64,000 nt of DNA from Entomospira culicis (GCF_028748145.1 NZ_CP118182.1:1-64000), one strand, 5' to 3'. Shown: positions 16,959 to 25,648, counted from the first letter of the stretch. Program-made: numbers and translations. Notes: generated by a model not told the origin, from the sequence alone.

Positions 16959-17552
16959 CTATCTATCCCCTCGCTCACTCACTCTAAAAAACGGCTCTAA
17001 ATGTTTGCTACTATAGACAACGCGCGCTAATAGTTTATCGCGATCATTGCCGTCGAGAAAGAGGTAATGTTGGTGCGATCTAAAGGTTGCTTGCGTCATG
17101 CGATAAGCACCAAAACGCTTGCCCTCGGCTTGGGCTTGATACAAATCTTCGCCAAGGGTTACGGTTCCATGACTCTCTTTAATCGCATCGTGATAAAAAT
17201 GAACGGTTACTAAAAGGTTCTTTTGCATATTTATGCATACGCCTTGAATCGTGAGATCCTCTGCATAAAGTATGACGGCTAAGCCTATTTTTCTATAAAT
17301 ATAGAAGAGATGATCCTGCAGATAGTACCAATCATCGGCTCTGCCTAAGCGCTCTAATAAAAGATCTTCCTTGGCGTTAAATGGAAAGGTGTAGACTTTT
17401 TCCTCAAATTGTAACGTAAACCCGTTTGCTTCTAAGTAAAGAAGATAAGAAGATACGTCTTCATGTGTGGTGAGATACGGTTTTTGCGCTGATTTCGTGT
17501 CGGCTTGGGAGGTTGTGAGGAGTAGAAAAATCAGAAGAGCGAATTTGTTCAT
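16959..17552 (-). CDS. Exported protein with an SmpA-like 'LG' module
   Basis: A signal peptide (MNKFALLIFLLLTTSQA) is followed by a module in which a short strand (YTFPFNAKEDLLLERLG) leads to IYRKIGLAVILYAEDLTIQGV. The same order of elements (leucine-rich helix ending L-G, spacer, G-L-x-L-x-[FY], short strand) occurs in the proteins at 43518-44552 and 44545-45177. Periplasmic location is expected; function is unknown. It converges with the gene upstream, leaving only 2 bp. Confidence 0.65.
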   Translation of the reverse strand: MNKFALLIFLLLTTSQADTKSAQKPYLTTHEDVSSYLLYLEANGFTLQFEEKVYTFPFNAKEDLLLERLGRADDWYYLQDHLFYIYRKIGLAVILYAEDLTIQGVCINMQKNLLVTVHFYHDAIKESHGTVTLGEDLYQAQAEGKRFGAYRMTQATFRSHQHYLFLDGNDRDKLLARVVYSSKHLEPFFRVSERGDR

Positions 17553-17627
17553 CGCTTTAGCATAGCCGAATTGAGGCGTTTTGTCAAATTGACTAAGATT
17601 GCTCCTTTTTTGTGCGTAATCTTAAGC

Positions 17628-17656
17628 TAGACAAGAGAATAAAAGTATGTTATGAT
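17628..17656 (+). promoter_or_regulatory. Promoter of the CapA-like gene
   Basis: TAGACA (17628-17633), 17 bp, TATGAT (17651-17656). GGAGAG at 17665 is the ribosome site for ATG 17677. Confidence 0.6.
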
Positions 17657-17676
17657 GAAGTGATGGAGAGAAAAAA

Positions 17677-18750
17677 ATGCAAAAAAGAGTGATGTTACTT
17701 TGGTTTTTATTGAGTCAATTGACCTTTGCCGATGAGTTAAAGCTTCTTTTTGCTGGCGATATTATGGCCCATGACGTTAATATTGTGATGAGAGATTATC
17801 ATTTAATTTATAAAGAAATTAAACCCTATCTCGATACGCATCATTTAAATTTTGCCAACTTTGAGAGCGTGCTTAGCGATACGATTTTGCCGCAGGGTTA
17901 CCCACGCTTTAGTGTTCGTTCGGCATATGCCCAAGCAGCGATTGATGCCGGATTTAATGTCTTTAGCTTGGCAAATAATCATACAGCGGATCATTTTCAT
18001 AAAGGAATTTATGATAGTATAAATTCTTGGAAAAATTTAAAAATGAAGTATCCATGGATTCAATATTCTGGGTTAAAAAAGGCGGAGGATGCTATCGATT
18101 TTGAGATTATTCATGTGAAAGGATTACGCGTTGGTTACGTTGCCATAACTGAATTTTTGAATTGGCAAGAGCATCAAGATGTGGGGCATGAGCTGGTGAA
18201 TGTGCTCAATTTTCGTCGCCGTGCGGAGGTGGATCGCTTGATTACGCAGGTAAAAGCGCTAAAGAATCAGGTGGATATGCTTATTGTTTCGTATCATGGC
18301 GGGGTTGAGTATGTACGCAGTATTGAGGAAGATAAGTTCTTATTTTTTAAGGAGTTAGTTGATGCGGGCGTAGATATTGTTTGGGCGCATCACCCGCATG
18401 TGATACAACCTTGGGTTATGTATAATGAGGGAATTATTATTAATAGTAATGGCAATCTTATCTCTGGACAGACATGGGCAATCCAAAGTCATCAGGCGGA
18501 GAGCGACCTTGCTTATCGTGGCGACTCCCTTCTCTACTCGGTGAAGGTTAACATCTTGGATGATGGTTTGGATATTAAGATGGAACATATTTATGCAGTA
18601 AGCAATTATCGTAAGGCAAATACCGGCATGGTGATTATCGATTTGAGCAAGCTGAAGGAGTACGACTTTTTATCTCCTGCTTGGCTGGCTTATTATGAGC
18701 GTCGGCGCATCCTTATGAAGCCCTTTATGGATGGAGTAATAAGAGCATAG
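17677..18750 (+). CDS. CapA-family protein (poly-gamma-glutamate/metallophosphatase-like)
   Basis: A short signal-like N-terminus, then KLLFAGDIMAHD (metal-binding Asp28), ANFESVLSD, SLANNHTADH (the NH pair of the calcineurin-like fold), VSYHGGVEY, and AHHPHVIQPW (conserved His near the end). This arrangement is that of the CapA family, related to metallophosphatases. CapA proteins act in poly-gamma-glutamate capsule export, but most homologs have unknown substrates, and no capBC genes are nearby. It is likely exported or membrane-attached and monocistronic. Confidence 0.88.
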   Translation: MQKRVMLLWFLLSQLTFADELKLLFAGDIMAHDVNIVMRDYHLIYKEIKPYLDTHHLNFANFESVLSDTILPQGYPRFSVRSAYAQAAIDAGFNVFSLANNHTADHFHKGIYDSINSWKNLKMKYPWIQYSGLKKAEDAIDFEIIHVKGLRVGYVAITEFLNWQEHQDVGHELVNVLNFRRRAEVDRLITQVKALKNQVDMLIVSYHGGVEYVRSIEEDKFLFFKELVDAGVDIVWAHHPHVIQPWVMYNEGIIINSNGNLISGQTWAIQSHQAESDLAYRGDSLLYSVKVNILDDGLDIKMEHIYAVSNYRKANTGMVIIDLSKLKEYDFLSPAWLAYYERRRILMKPFMDGVIRA

Positions 18751-18766
18751 AAGGTTCTATGCTCTT
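18741..18766. repeat. Perfect 12-bp inverted repeat overlapping the capA-like stop
   Basis: AAGAGCATAGAA and TTCTATGCTCTT pair with a 2-nt centre. The stop codon of the CapA-like gene is inside the stem. It lies between convergent genes; the T-run is weak, so terminator status is uncertain. Confidence 0.55.
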
Positions 18767-18777
18767 GAATAGATTGG

Positions 18778-19866
18778 CTAAAGATCTGCGATGATGGTTT
18801 GCATTTGTTGTTCGGCCTCTAAGACGATGAGGACGAGTTCGCGGATTTCAAAAAATTGCAAAGAGTAGTCGTAGCGTGCTTGGAGCTGGGGAAATTGTGC
18901 ATGCAAAAAGGCAACTAGTACGACAAATTCCCAAGCTTTTAGCTCTTGTTCTTTGATGGTCATCGGCAAGTTTGCGTCGGCAAAGCGGGCATCAAATTCT
19001 TGCATAAAGAGATAATCGAAGTCGCCTGCCTCTTGGTTGAAGTGCGTCTTGAGGAGATTGGCTTCTCGGTTGGGTTCAACTTGCGCGCGCTCTTGAAAGA
19101 GGTGGGTCGCTTGAGTTAAGATATCCTGATAAAAAGCATTCATGCGTCGATCCTGAACCAAGGCTTGCATTTTAGGAAAAATCTGATCGGCAATCGCCGT
19201 TACAGGGGCGAGATCTTCTAATAATACGCGGATCTCTTCACGCATCTCTTGTTCGATAGCTTGGTTGCCTTGAGACAGCGGGGCAACCATGAGGCTCCAG
19301 TGATCGAGTTGTTCTTCTAGCGTCCATGCATCTTTTTTTGCACGTTCCATAACGGCCAAGATGAGCGCCATGGGATTATTGGTTGATTGACTCATGATTT
19401 GGCTCTCGTAGGTGAGGTAGATCAAACGGGCAAAGGCATCTAACTCCACGTTCTCTTTGGCGACGATGGAGAGTGGCTTCTGGAGTAATTGATGGATGGC
19501 ATGCTGTGCGATGAGCGGATGGTGAAGCGCCCAAGATCCCTCTAAATCCATAAGCTTAATGAGCATATTGTTACTCAATCCGGTAAAGAAGAGGGTCTCT
19601 AAGAAGGATTCATAGGCGGATTCTGCAATGGTAAAGATCTCCTCTATCTCTGGATAAGGAAGGGGCGATTCTGCCTGTTGCGCTTGAATGTTGGCTAAGC
19701 GCATGTCGATAAGATTGGCAAGTTTGAGAAGCTCTTTTTCTTGGGCAGAAGTTGATGGAACAAAGAGCGTTGCATCGTTGGTTGGCATGAGCAGAGTAGA
19801 TTGGGCGTAGCTAGGTAGGCCAAAACCAATCAGTAAGATAAGTAATCGCGATAAATTTTTCATCAT
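18778..19866 (-). CDS. Exported helical protein, outlying member of the seven-gene array
   Basis: A signal peptide (ending LPSYAQS) precedes about 340 mostly helical, acidic/glutamine-rich residues. It is last in a same-strand array of seven. Its C-terminal region (KAWEFVVLVAFLHAQFPQLQARYDYSL) recalls the conserved G-x-V-V-L-L-x-A block of the array but is more divergent, and no cysteine lipobox exists. TAAGGAG lies just before the two possible ATGs. No domain recognised. Confidence 0.65.
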   Translation of the reverse strand: MMKNLSRLLILLIGFGLPSYAQSTLLMPTNDATLFVPSTSAQEKELLKLANLIDMRLANIQAQQAESPLPYPEIEEIFTIAESAYESFLETLFFTGLSNNMLIKLMDLEGSWALHHPLIAQHAIHQLLQKPLSIVAKENVELDAFARLIYLTYESQIMSQSTNNPMALILAVMERAKKDAWTLEEQLDHWSLMVAPLSQGNQAIEQEMREEIRVLLEDLAPVTAIADQIFPKMQALVQDRRMNAFYQDILTQATHLFQERAQVEPNREANLLKTHFNQEAGDFDYLFMQEFDARFADANLPMTIKEQELKAWEFVVLVAFLHAQFPQLQARYDYSLQFFEIRELVLIVLEAEQQMQTIIADL

Positions 19867-19935
19867 GTTCTCCTTAGTTATATGTTAAATATCGTCTTTA
19901 TAAGAAGATAAATGAATGGTTTTTAAGGGAAAGGC

Positions 19936-19969
19936 AGAAAAAAGCCGATTCTCTAATAAGGATCGGCTT
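19936..19969 (-). terminator. Rho-independent terminator of the exported-protein array
   Basis: Read on the minus strand: an 8-bp stem (AAGCCGAT ... ATCGGCTT, 12-nt loop) followed by a T-run (19941-19938). It sits after the gene ending at 19978. Confidence 0.8.
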
Positions 19970-19977
19970 GGGGTAGA

Positions 19978-20973
19978 TTATTTGGCTTTGGCAGCTTTCT
20001 TTTCTGCTTTGGCGATATCGGCGAGGTACTTTTTGTGGAAGGCGCGAAGATTCTTGATGCTACTGGCCTCGGTTTTAAGGAGCTCTGCAGGAAGATCTTG
20101 AGAAAAGATATCGGCAAAAATATGCTGATAGCGCGTTAAGCGCTCGGTTGGTTGAGGTGATAGCACGGTTGTGGCTAATTGTAAGGTGATAATTCCCAGC
20201 ATTTTGTTCGTTGTAAGGAGTTCTGGGTGTTCGGTTTGCCAGCGGGTGTAGGCCTCTTGCCCAAATGCCTCGACAAGCAGATTACGGTGCTCGGTGGGGT
20301 TGGCAAAGGTCTCATTTGTTACCCAAAAATTGAGTGCGGGGACGATTTTTGTCTCAAAGTCTGGGTGGTTGATGATATCGTTCTTTGCTTTATCAAATTG
20401 CTTAATATTCGCAACAGTATCTAAAATACCTTGCGTTATGAAGTTGTCATACTTGGTGTCAATCATCACTTTTTTTCTACGATCTTGTGCATTGAGTTTG
20501 GTGAGTTCGTGAAGATAGCGATCGAAGAGTTCGAAGCGATTTTGATGTTTTTCCGTACTATCTGATATTAAGTTGTGGACAAAATTCCATCGAAATAAAA
20601 AGTGAAAAAGTGTGCGTTGGTATAAGGAGCCAGATTTATGGCTTAATGCTTCTTCATAAATATAGGCCTCGCGAATGGTAGCATTATTGTTGATAGCTGT
20701 TTCCTGCAGATCTTGTAGGTTCTTTCTTTTGTTCCAAGCGGTTTGGGTTTTCTTATACTTGAGTGTAAAATTACGCTCTATGGGAAGCATGGCAGGGTAG
20801 GCGAGCGCTTTGTCTTTGATTTCTGCGTTTACCTCTCTGCGCGCATTATTTTCGCTATGCGCGAACGAGGCGGCCTCGAGCATGGCAATCGCCTCCTCGC
20901 CCGTTAGCGCGAAAAGGCTAACGGGGAGATTAATGGCAATGGCTAGGAAAAGTAAGGATAAGATTCTCTTCAT
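19978..20973 (-). CDS. Exported protein of the unknown array family (paralog of next gene)
   Basis: A signal peptide (MKRILSLLFLAIAINLPVSLFA) is followed by EEAIAMLEAASFAHSENNARRE, shared with the adjacent gene (EEAIAMLEATSIAQNENESRRE). The middle has F-x-x-F-D-x-Y-L-H-E-L and E-x-R-x-L-L-V-E-A-F-G-Q-E-x-Y-T-R-W. The C-terminal block is MLGIITLQLATTVL, ending in a Lys/Ala tail (KKYLADIAKAEKKAAK). The fold appears all-helical and periplasmic. Function unknown. Confidence 0.75.
   Translation of the reverse strand: MKRILSLLFLAIAINLPVSLFALTGEEAIAMLEAASFAHSENNARREVNAEIKDKALAYPAMLPIERNFTLKYKKTQTAWNKRKNLQDLQETAINNNATIREAYIYEEALSHKSGSLYQRTLFHFLFRWNFVHNLISDSTEKHQNRFELFDRYLHELTKLNAQDRRKKVMIDTKYDNFITQGILDTVANIKQFDKAKNDIINHPDFETKIVPALNFWVTNETFANPTEHRNLLVEAFGQEAYTRWQTEHPELLTTNKMLGIITLQLATTVLSPQPTERLTRYQHIFADIFSQDLPAELLKTEASSIKNLRAFHKKYLADIAKAEKKAAKAK
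19986..20059 (-). repeat. 74-bp direct repeat, copy 1
   Basis: Identical, base for base on reading, to 20990-21063. It encodes the C-terminal tail KNLRAFHKKYLADIAKAEK of two adjacent paralogs, which otherwise differ substantially. Confidence 0.85.
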
Positions 20974-20981
20974 ACGCTTCT

Positions 20982-21995
20982 CTACTTACCTTTGGCAGCT
21001 TTCTTTTCTGCTTTGGCGATATCGGCGAGGTACTTTTTGTGGAAGGCGCGAAGATTCTTGATGGCACCAGCCTCATTTTTGAAGAGTTCTGCGGGCATAT
21101 CATTAGAGAAGAGATCATCAAAGAGACGCTTGTAGCTATCTAGGCGTGCTTTGTCGCCAGAATGAAGAACGTTGGTGGCCAATTGGATAGCGAAGATGCC
21201 AAGCATACGGTTTGCGGTGATGAGATCAGGATGTTCAGTTTCCCAGCGGGTGTAGGTCTCTTGACCAAAGGCCTCGATAAGAAGCTTGCGATGTTCAGAG
21301 GTGTTGGAAAAGGATTCACTATTTGCCCATGTCTCCACGATACGCACTTCTTCGTCAAAATTTTTGTAATTGCTGAAACTTTTTTTTGTGTTTTCATAGT
21401 CGCTGATTTGTGTCGCGTAAATTAAGACCAGAAAACCAGTGAGATTGTTACCAATATCTGCAATTGCTTTTTTTTGACGCTCATTAATATCCATGTCAGC
21501 AAGCTCATGCAGATAGAGATCGAAATGTTCAAAACGGTTGTTGACTTTCTTTCCACTCTCTAAGGGGAGTTTGTAGAGCTCAACATTCTCGAACAGGTCA
21601 AAAAAGGCTCTGGCACCCACATTGCGATAGACGGTGTTGCCAACAGGCACATTGCTAATCTTTCTTAGTGTTAGGTAATAGAGATAGGCATCGCGCATCG
21701 ATCCGTTATTAGGCTTCGCTGTTGCCCCTACACGGGTTAAGATTTCGTGCCAGTTCCAGTTGATGAGCGTACGCTCGTAGTTTTTTTCGAACCCTTTTTC
21801 CACAGGGATCAGGGCAGGATAGGCCATCTTTTTGATACCCGCCTCGCGACGGCTCTCATTTTCGTTTTGGGCAATGGAGGTGGCCTCAAGCATGGCAATC
21901 GCCTCTTCAGCGGTGAGGGCAACGTTCTTTGCAGCCCAAATCTGGGATCCGGCTGTCAACGAAACAATCAATAAAAGGGAGAGAATTCTCTTCAT
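20982..21995 (-). CDS. Exported protein of the unknown array family (paralog)
   Basis: A signal peptide (MKRILSLLLIVSLTAGSQIWA) precedes the same order of elements as its downstream neighbour: EEAIAMLEATSIAQNENESRREAG, FEHFDLYLHELADMDINERQKK, EHRKLLIEAFGQETYTRWETEHPDLITANRMLG, and the Lys/Ala tail. The genes are separated by 8 bp and clearly arose by tandem duplication. Predicted periplasmic and helical. No known domain recognised. Confidence 0.75.
   Translation of the reverse strand: MKRILSLLLIVSLTAGSQIWAAKNVALTAEEAIAMLEATSIAQNENESRREAGIKKMAYPALIPVEKGFEKNYERTLINWNWHEILTRVGATAKPNNGSMRDAYLYYLTLRKISNVPVGNTVYRNVGARAFFDLFENVELYKLPLESGKKVNNRFEHFDLYLHELADMDINERQKKAIADIGNNLTGFLVLIYATQISDYENTKKSFSNYKNFDEEVRIVETWANSESFSNTSEHRKLLIEAFGQETYTRWETEHPDLITANRMLGIFAIQLATNVLHSGDKARLDSYKRLFDDLFSNDMPAELFKNEAGAIKNLRAFHKKYLADIAKAEKKAAKGK
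20990..21063 (-). repeat. 74-bp direct repeat, copy 2
   Basis: Partner of 19986-20059. Recombination between the copies would delete 1,004 bp and leave a single fused gene in frame. Confidence 0.85.
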
Positions 21996-22029
21996 AGTGT
22001 TACTTCCTTGCGTTTTAGGTTAGGCATGA

Positions 22030-23010
22030 TTAGCGATTTTTATTCTTTTCAAATTTAGCGAAAAATCCACTAACAGCTTTAAGCAGTTTGGATTGGGCTC
22101 TTTGCGCCTCTTGCGCGGCCTCTTCGTTGGCATAAATGGCTTGATAGGCGGCAATCTGCTCGGCACGATGATCGGGATGCAGGACCATAACCGCCAGAGA
22201 TAAGGCTAGCTGTCCGGCACTTTCATCAATCGGGCTAATCTGATTCGCCTCTTGCCACTGGGCGATTGCCTCGCCACCAAAAGCACGCTCAAGAAAGTTT
22301 ACATAGAGCTCTTGATTAAACGCACTCTCTTGCTTGCTTAAATCGAGAAGCTGTTGAATGCGGGTTTTAGTCTTTTCGCTTTTACGGATCTCAATCGAGG
22401 CACCATGAAAGCGAGGTGCGACTTTAGCCATCGCGGCCACTAACTTAGCATTTTCGCCTTTAAAGATGTTGCGCATTGCATCTTTACGTACGTCAGGATA
22501 AAAGTCAATAAGAATGAGATAGAGAATAACCTTGTCCATGTAGGTGTGCTCGTAGCTTTTGCCTAGGAGCGCCTTGTTGTTGTCTTGCCAACGCTGATTA
22601 CGACTAAATTGTTGATTGAGTTGATAGTCGTAGAGGGCGAATTTATTGACAATAAAGTTAAGCCCAAAGAGCGCATCATTAACACCCATTTGCTCAAAGA
22701 CGCTGACGGTAAGAAAGTAGGTCTCTGGGGTAACTTCATTGCCTTTAGCCAGATCGATAGCTTCAAGAATATCGGTATGGCTTGCGCTTAATGCCCCGAT
22801 AGTTTTATACTCTTTTTGGGTAGCATCGAGAAGCTTCTGGGCTTCAGGAAAGAGAACTTTTCTGCCAGCACTTTTTGCTTGTTGATTCTCCTTTGTCGCG
22901 GTAAAAATGGCATGGGTATAGTTATGTCCGCTCTCTTGCGTGAGAGATTGCGCATAGCTGATGGGTAATAGGACGATTAGCAGGAAACTGGCTAACCAAA
23001 ATTGTCTCAT
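22030..23010 (-). CDS. Exported protein of the unknown array family
   Basis: A signal peptide (ending PISYAQS) is followed by about 305 residues. The family's C-terminal block is visible: ERAFGGEAIAQWQEANQ (like EAFGQEAYTRWQTEHPE of the paralogs), then SAGQLALSLAVMVLHP and a helix with IYANEEAAQEAQ. The N-terminal half contains a D-I-L-E-A-I-D segment and a V-F-E-Q-M-G-V segment resembling the 24644 gene (FTFLGV). AAGGAG precedes the start, and a TTGACA-18-TATTAT promoter lies upstream (minus strand). Function unknown. Confidence 0.72.
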   Translation of the reverse strand: MRQFWLASFLLIVLLPISYAQSLTQESGHNYTHAIFTATKENQQAKSAGRKVLFPEAQKLLDATQKEYKTIGALSASHTDILEAIDLAKGNEVTPETYFLTVSVFEQMGVNDALFGLNFIVNKFALYDYQLNQQFSRNQRWQDNNKALLGKSYEHTYMDKVILYLILIDFYPDVRKDAMRNIFKGENAKLVAAMAKVAPRFHGASIEIRKSEKTKTRIQQLLDLSKQESAFNQELYVNFLERAFGGEAIAQWQEANQISPIDESAGQLALSLAVMVLHPDHRAEQIAAYQAIYANEEAAQEAQRAQSKLLKAVSGFFAKFEKNKNR

Positions 23011-23046
23011 TGTTTACTCCTTTAAAAATGTTGTTTTATACGTTAT

Positions 23047-23076
23047 ATAATAATGCATTGATGTAATCTTTGTCAA
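23047..23076 (-). promoter_or_regulatory. Promoter (minus strand) before the 22030 gene
   Basis: Read on the minus strand: TTGACA, 18-bp spacer, TATTAT. It overlaps the end of the preceding gene, so the genes downstream have their own start of transcription. Confidence 0.55.
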
Positions 23077-23585
23077 GCGATTTTATCTTTTTTCAAAGGC
23101 TCAATCGTCTTTTCCATCTCTTGGATGAGACGGTTTTGCTCTTGGTAGAGATTGCTTGCCACGGCTTGGTGCTTGTAGACGCGATTGAGGCTTTCGGTGG
23201 CAAGTTGGCGATTTTCTGGGTAAATCAATTTTATCGCGACCAGTAAGACCACGATACCCATTGGGCTGTCCATTGAGACATAAATGCCTTTGGTCTGCCA
23301 GGCTACCACCTCTTTATGGCCATAAGCTTGAGAGAGGAGTTGGTCGTAGCTAGCTTTGTCGCTTTGAATACCCTTGCCTTGCATCTTTTTTACGTAGCCT
23401 AGCTCTTTGGTGAGATTCTTCTCCCATTGGGCTAAGGCTTGATACTCTCTCTTTTTGCTGTCGTGTTTGAGTGCATACGAACTCTCTAGGAGCAGGGTAA
23501 CATCTTCAATTGCTTGCGTACGACTGAGAGAAAAGGCATTTGTTGTATAAGCAATAAATAAAATGCTCATAAAAAAATATTTCAT
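23073..23585 (-). CDS. Small exported protein of the unknown array family
   Basis: Start set at ATG 23585 (MKYFFMSILFIAYTTNAFS), which yields a signal peptide; the longer reading frame would begin inside the terminator upstream. The mature protein of about 150 residues keeps the family's C-terminal half: LSQAYGHKEVVAWQTKG, PMGIVVLLVAIKLIYPENRQ and LNRVYKHQAVASNLYQEQNRLIQEME, nearly the same arrangement as the 23655 gene (PLGMVVLLLALDVEYPNNPQ). It lacks the central domain of the larger members and so appears to be a minimal version. Confidence 0.7.
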   Translation of the reverse strand: MKYFFMSILFIAYTTNAFSLSRTQAIEDVTLLLESSYALKHDSKKREYQALAQWEKNLTKELGYVKKMQGKGIQSDKASYDQLLSQAYGHKEVVAWQTKGIYVSMDSPMGIVVLLVAIKLIYPENRQLATESLNRVYKHQAVASNLYQEQNRLIQEMEKTIEPLKKDKIA

Positions 23586-23608
23586 TTTTATTAATCTCCG
23601 TACTTTTA

Positions 23609-23634
23609 AAAAGGCGACTCCGCAACGGAGTCGC
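23609..23634 (-). terminator. Rho-independent terminator within the array
   Basis: A perfect 9-bp stem (GCGACTCCG / CGGAGTCGC, 3-nt loop) is followed on the minus strand by CTTTTTAAAA. It separates the 23655 gene from the 23073 gene. Confidence 0.85.
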
Positions 23635-23654
23635 ACATTAGGGCTAACGATGCG

Positions 23655-24578
23655 CTACTTGTTGCCTTGTAGCTGGTTGTGCAACGCCTGCATGCCTTGA
23701 ATACTCTTGCTCTTCTGTTGCATGAGCGCCTCTACCACTTGTGGATGTGCGTAGATTTGGTTTAAAGCACTCTCCATCTGTTGTGGGTTATTAGGGTATT
23801 CTACATCTAATGCCAGTAGCAGAACGACCATGCCCAGTGGTTGGGTCGCCTGTAATCCCACCAGTTGCGGAATATCCCCAAAGACGTTATGGATGGTCTC
23901 TTGGAAGATGCGCTCGTTGCTGAAGTAGGGTTTTTGCGCAGCTTCTACATTGCGGGCAATGGCTTTCATGTCTACTTTTGCTCGACGCTTGCTATAGTCT
24001 TGAATTTTGGCAACGACTTTGGTCAGATCTTTACTCAACGCTGTTCCATAGGTAAGACCTACATATTGAGCGCGATTCTTCTTGTCGATCTTCTCCATCT
24101 CCATGAGTGTAAAGAGATGAATATCTAGCAAACTCAACTCACCGGCAACCTGTGGGCGCAATTGCGTGCGACGTGCAAGATAATCATCACGATGCTCTTC
24201 CACTTGCTCTTTAATCGCCTCGGTATTGATCACGCGTAATGCTTGTAGGGTAGCTCCTTGTGCATTTTTAAGACCAAGAGCTTGATAAATTTCGATATCA
24301 ATTAAGAGCTCGCTTAGCTCCACGTTAAGCTCTTTGGCCTGTGCATTAAGCTCCACCAAACCTTGGTGGTTTACTTGCATCGCACGCACATCTTTAAACT
24401 CTTTGTCTAGCGACTTAACCCACTTGGTTACGCGTTTGTCTTGGCTACTGTGCCCCGATAGCACGCTCTGTACCATGCTCTTACTCTGCTCTTTAAGCAC
24501 GCTCTGCATGAGGTTGCTTTGCGCTAAGACTAGCGAACCTGTGAGCAATACAGAGCTAATAATTAGTAAACGTTTCAT
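23655..24578 (-). CDS. Exported protein of the unknown array family
   Basis: A signal peptide (MKRLLIISSVLLTGSLVLAQ) precedes a helical protein with a Q/K-rich N-terminus (VLKEQSKSMVQSVLSGHSS), a central E-I-Y-Q-A-L-G-L segment, HNVFGDIPQLVGLQATQPLGMVVLLLALDVEYP and a closing coiled segment (VVEALMQQKSKSIQGMQALH). These blocks align with the genes on either side. AAGGAG lies 7 nt before the ATG, and TTGACA-17-TACTCT upstream is a probable promoter. Function unknown. Confidence 0.74.
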   Translation of the reverse strand: MKRLLIISSVLLTGSLVLAQSNLMQSVLKEQSKSMVQSVLSGHSSQDKRVTKWVKSLDKEFKDVRAMQVNHQGLVELNAQAKELNVELSELLIDIEIYQALGLKNAQGATLQALRVINTEAIKEQVEEHRDDYLARRTQLRPQVAGELSLLDIHLFTLMEMEKIDKKNRAQYVGLTYGTALSKDLTKVVAKIQDYSKRRAKVDMKAIARNVEAAQKPYFSNERIFQETIHNVFGDIPQLVGLQATQPLGMVVLLLALDVEYPNNPQQMESALNQIYAHPQVVEALMQQKSKSIQGMQALHNQLQGNK

Positions 24579-24608
24579 ACTTGACTCCTTCTATTTGACG
24601 CTACCTTC

Positions 24609-24637
24609 TTAAGAGTAGCAAATTTTATGATTAATGT
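24609..24637 (-). promoter_or_regulatory. Promoter (minus strand) of the 23655 gene
   Basis: Minus-strand TTGACA (24637-24632), 17-bp spacer, TACTCT, followed by a leader with AAGGAG. Confidence 0.55.
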
Positions 24638-24643
24638 CAAATG

Positions 24644-25615
24644 CTAACCAATTTTCATCAGACCACGCATCTCATGACTGATTTCGAGTAATAAGGGCAC
24701 CACCTTAGGGTGCAGATAAACTTTTGTAAGACTTTGCTGAATTTTATTCACATCGCTCTTGTGTTGTAGGGTGCCAGCCATCACCGCGAGGATCATCCCC
24801 ATGTTTTCATCACCTGATGGTAAGGAGAGCGCCTTAACCGTATTTTTCCCAAAGCCACTCTCCAAGAGCGACTGATAGGCGCTAGCACTATAAAAGCTCT
24901 TGAGGTTGCTGATAGTAACCAGTTCGCCAAGCGCTTGTTGCATGCTCTGGAGATGTTTGAACTTGTCGTATTGGGCAATCACTTTGTCGCCAATCTTAAC
25001 CAAAGGAAGAATGCGCTTACTCTTTTCAGCACCAAAGTAGAGGCTAAGGAGGTTCTCTTGTTGACTCTCCGGCAACTTATTGAGCGCCGCCAAAAGGCGT
25101 AAGACGCGCTCCACATGCCCCATCTTGTTGATGCTCTGTGCCTTGTTGAGTAGCCCTACCCCACTAGAGAGTATTGCATTCTCGCCTGTAAGGCTATTAA
25201 GGGAGAGCGTATTAAAGGGATTGGTTTGGTCTTTGCTAGATTTTTGCGCTTTTTTGGAGGCATCCAAGAGCCACATGGTTGGCTCATAGGCATCGTGTAC
25301 GCCAAGAAATGTAAAGGTCTCCTGCATGAGCAGATACTCAAGCATGGTGATATCCTTGCCTTTAAGTTCGGCACTAAGCGCCATCAGTTCGGCTTGTTGA
25401 TCGCGCAGTTGAGGCAAAATAGCCAATTTTTTCTTCCAAGCATCCAAATATGCACTAAGCTCTTTTTCGATAGGATTAAAGAGACTCGGATTCTCCTTGC
25501 TCTCGGCTTTTAACAACGCATTAAGCCAGTCGCCGGCAGAGGTGGGTAGCACTTGCGCACTAAGGCTAAGGGGAGAGAGCATAAAGAGAAGTAATATCTT
25601 CCAATATCGTACCAT
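24644..25615 (-). CDS. Exported protein of the unknown array family, first in the array
   Basis: A signal peptide (ending PLSLSAQ) is followed by LNALLKAESKENPSLFNPIEKELSAYL, AELMALSAELKGKDITMLEYLLMQETFTFLGVHDAYEP (compare AQAKELNVELSELLIDIEIYQALGLKNAQ in the next gene), then LLESGFGKNTVKALSLPSGDENMGMILAVMAGTLQH and VYLHPKVVPLLLEISHEM. It is the promoter-proximal member. A -10-like TATTAT ends 7 nt before the ATG with no Shine-Dalgarno, so the mRNA may be leaderless. Confidence 0.74.
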   Translation of the reverse strand: MVRYWKILLLFMLSPLSLSAQVLPTSAGDWLNALLKAESKENPSLFNPIEKELSAYLDAWKKKLAILPQLRDQQAELMALSAELKGKDITMLEYLLMQETFTFLGVHDAYEPTMWLLDASKKAQKSSKDQTNPFNTLSLNSLTGENAILSSGVGLLNKAQSINKMGHVERVLRLLAALNKLPESQQENLLSLYFGAEKSKRILPLVKIGDKVIAQYDKFKHLQSMQQALGELVTISNLKSFYSASAYQSLLESGFGKNTVKALSLPSGDENMGMILAVMAGTLQHKSDVNKIQQSLTKVYLHPKVVPLLLEISHEMRGLMKIG

Positions 25616-25618
25616 TTC

Positions 25619-25648
25619 TTACATAATAATATAAAAAGCTCGACTGTG
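25619..25648 (-). promoter_or_regulatory. Promoter at the start codon of the first array gene (leaderless candidate)
   Basis: Minus strand: TTGACA, 18 bp, TATTAT, then GTAAGAA and ATG at 25615. A 15-bp spacing to an earlier TATTAT is also possible; either gives almost no leader. Confidence 0.5.
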
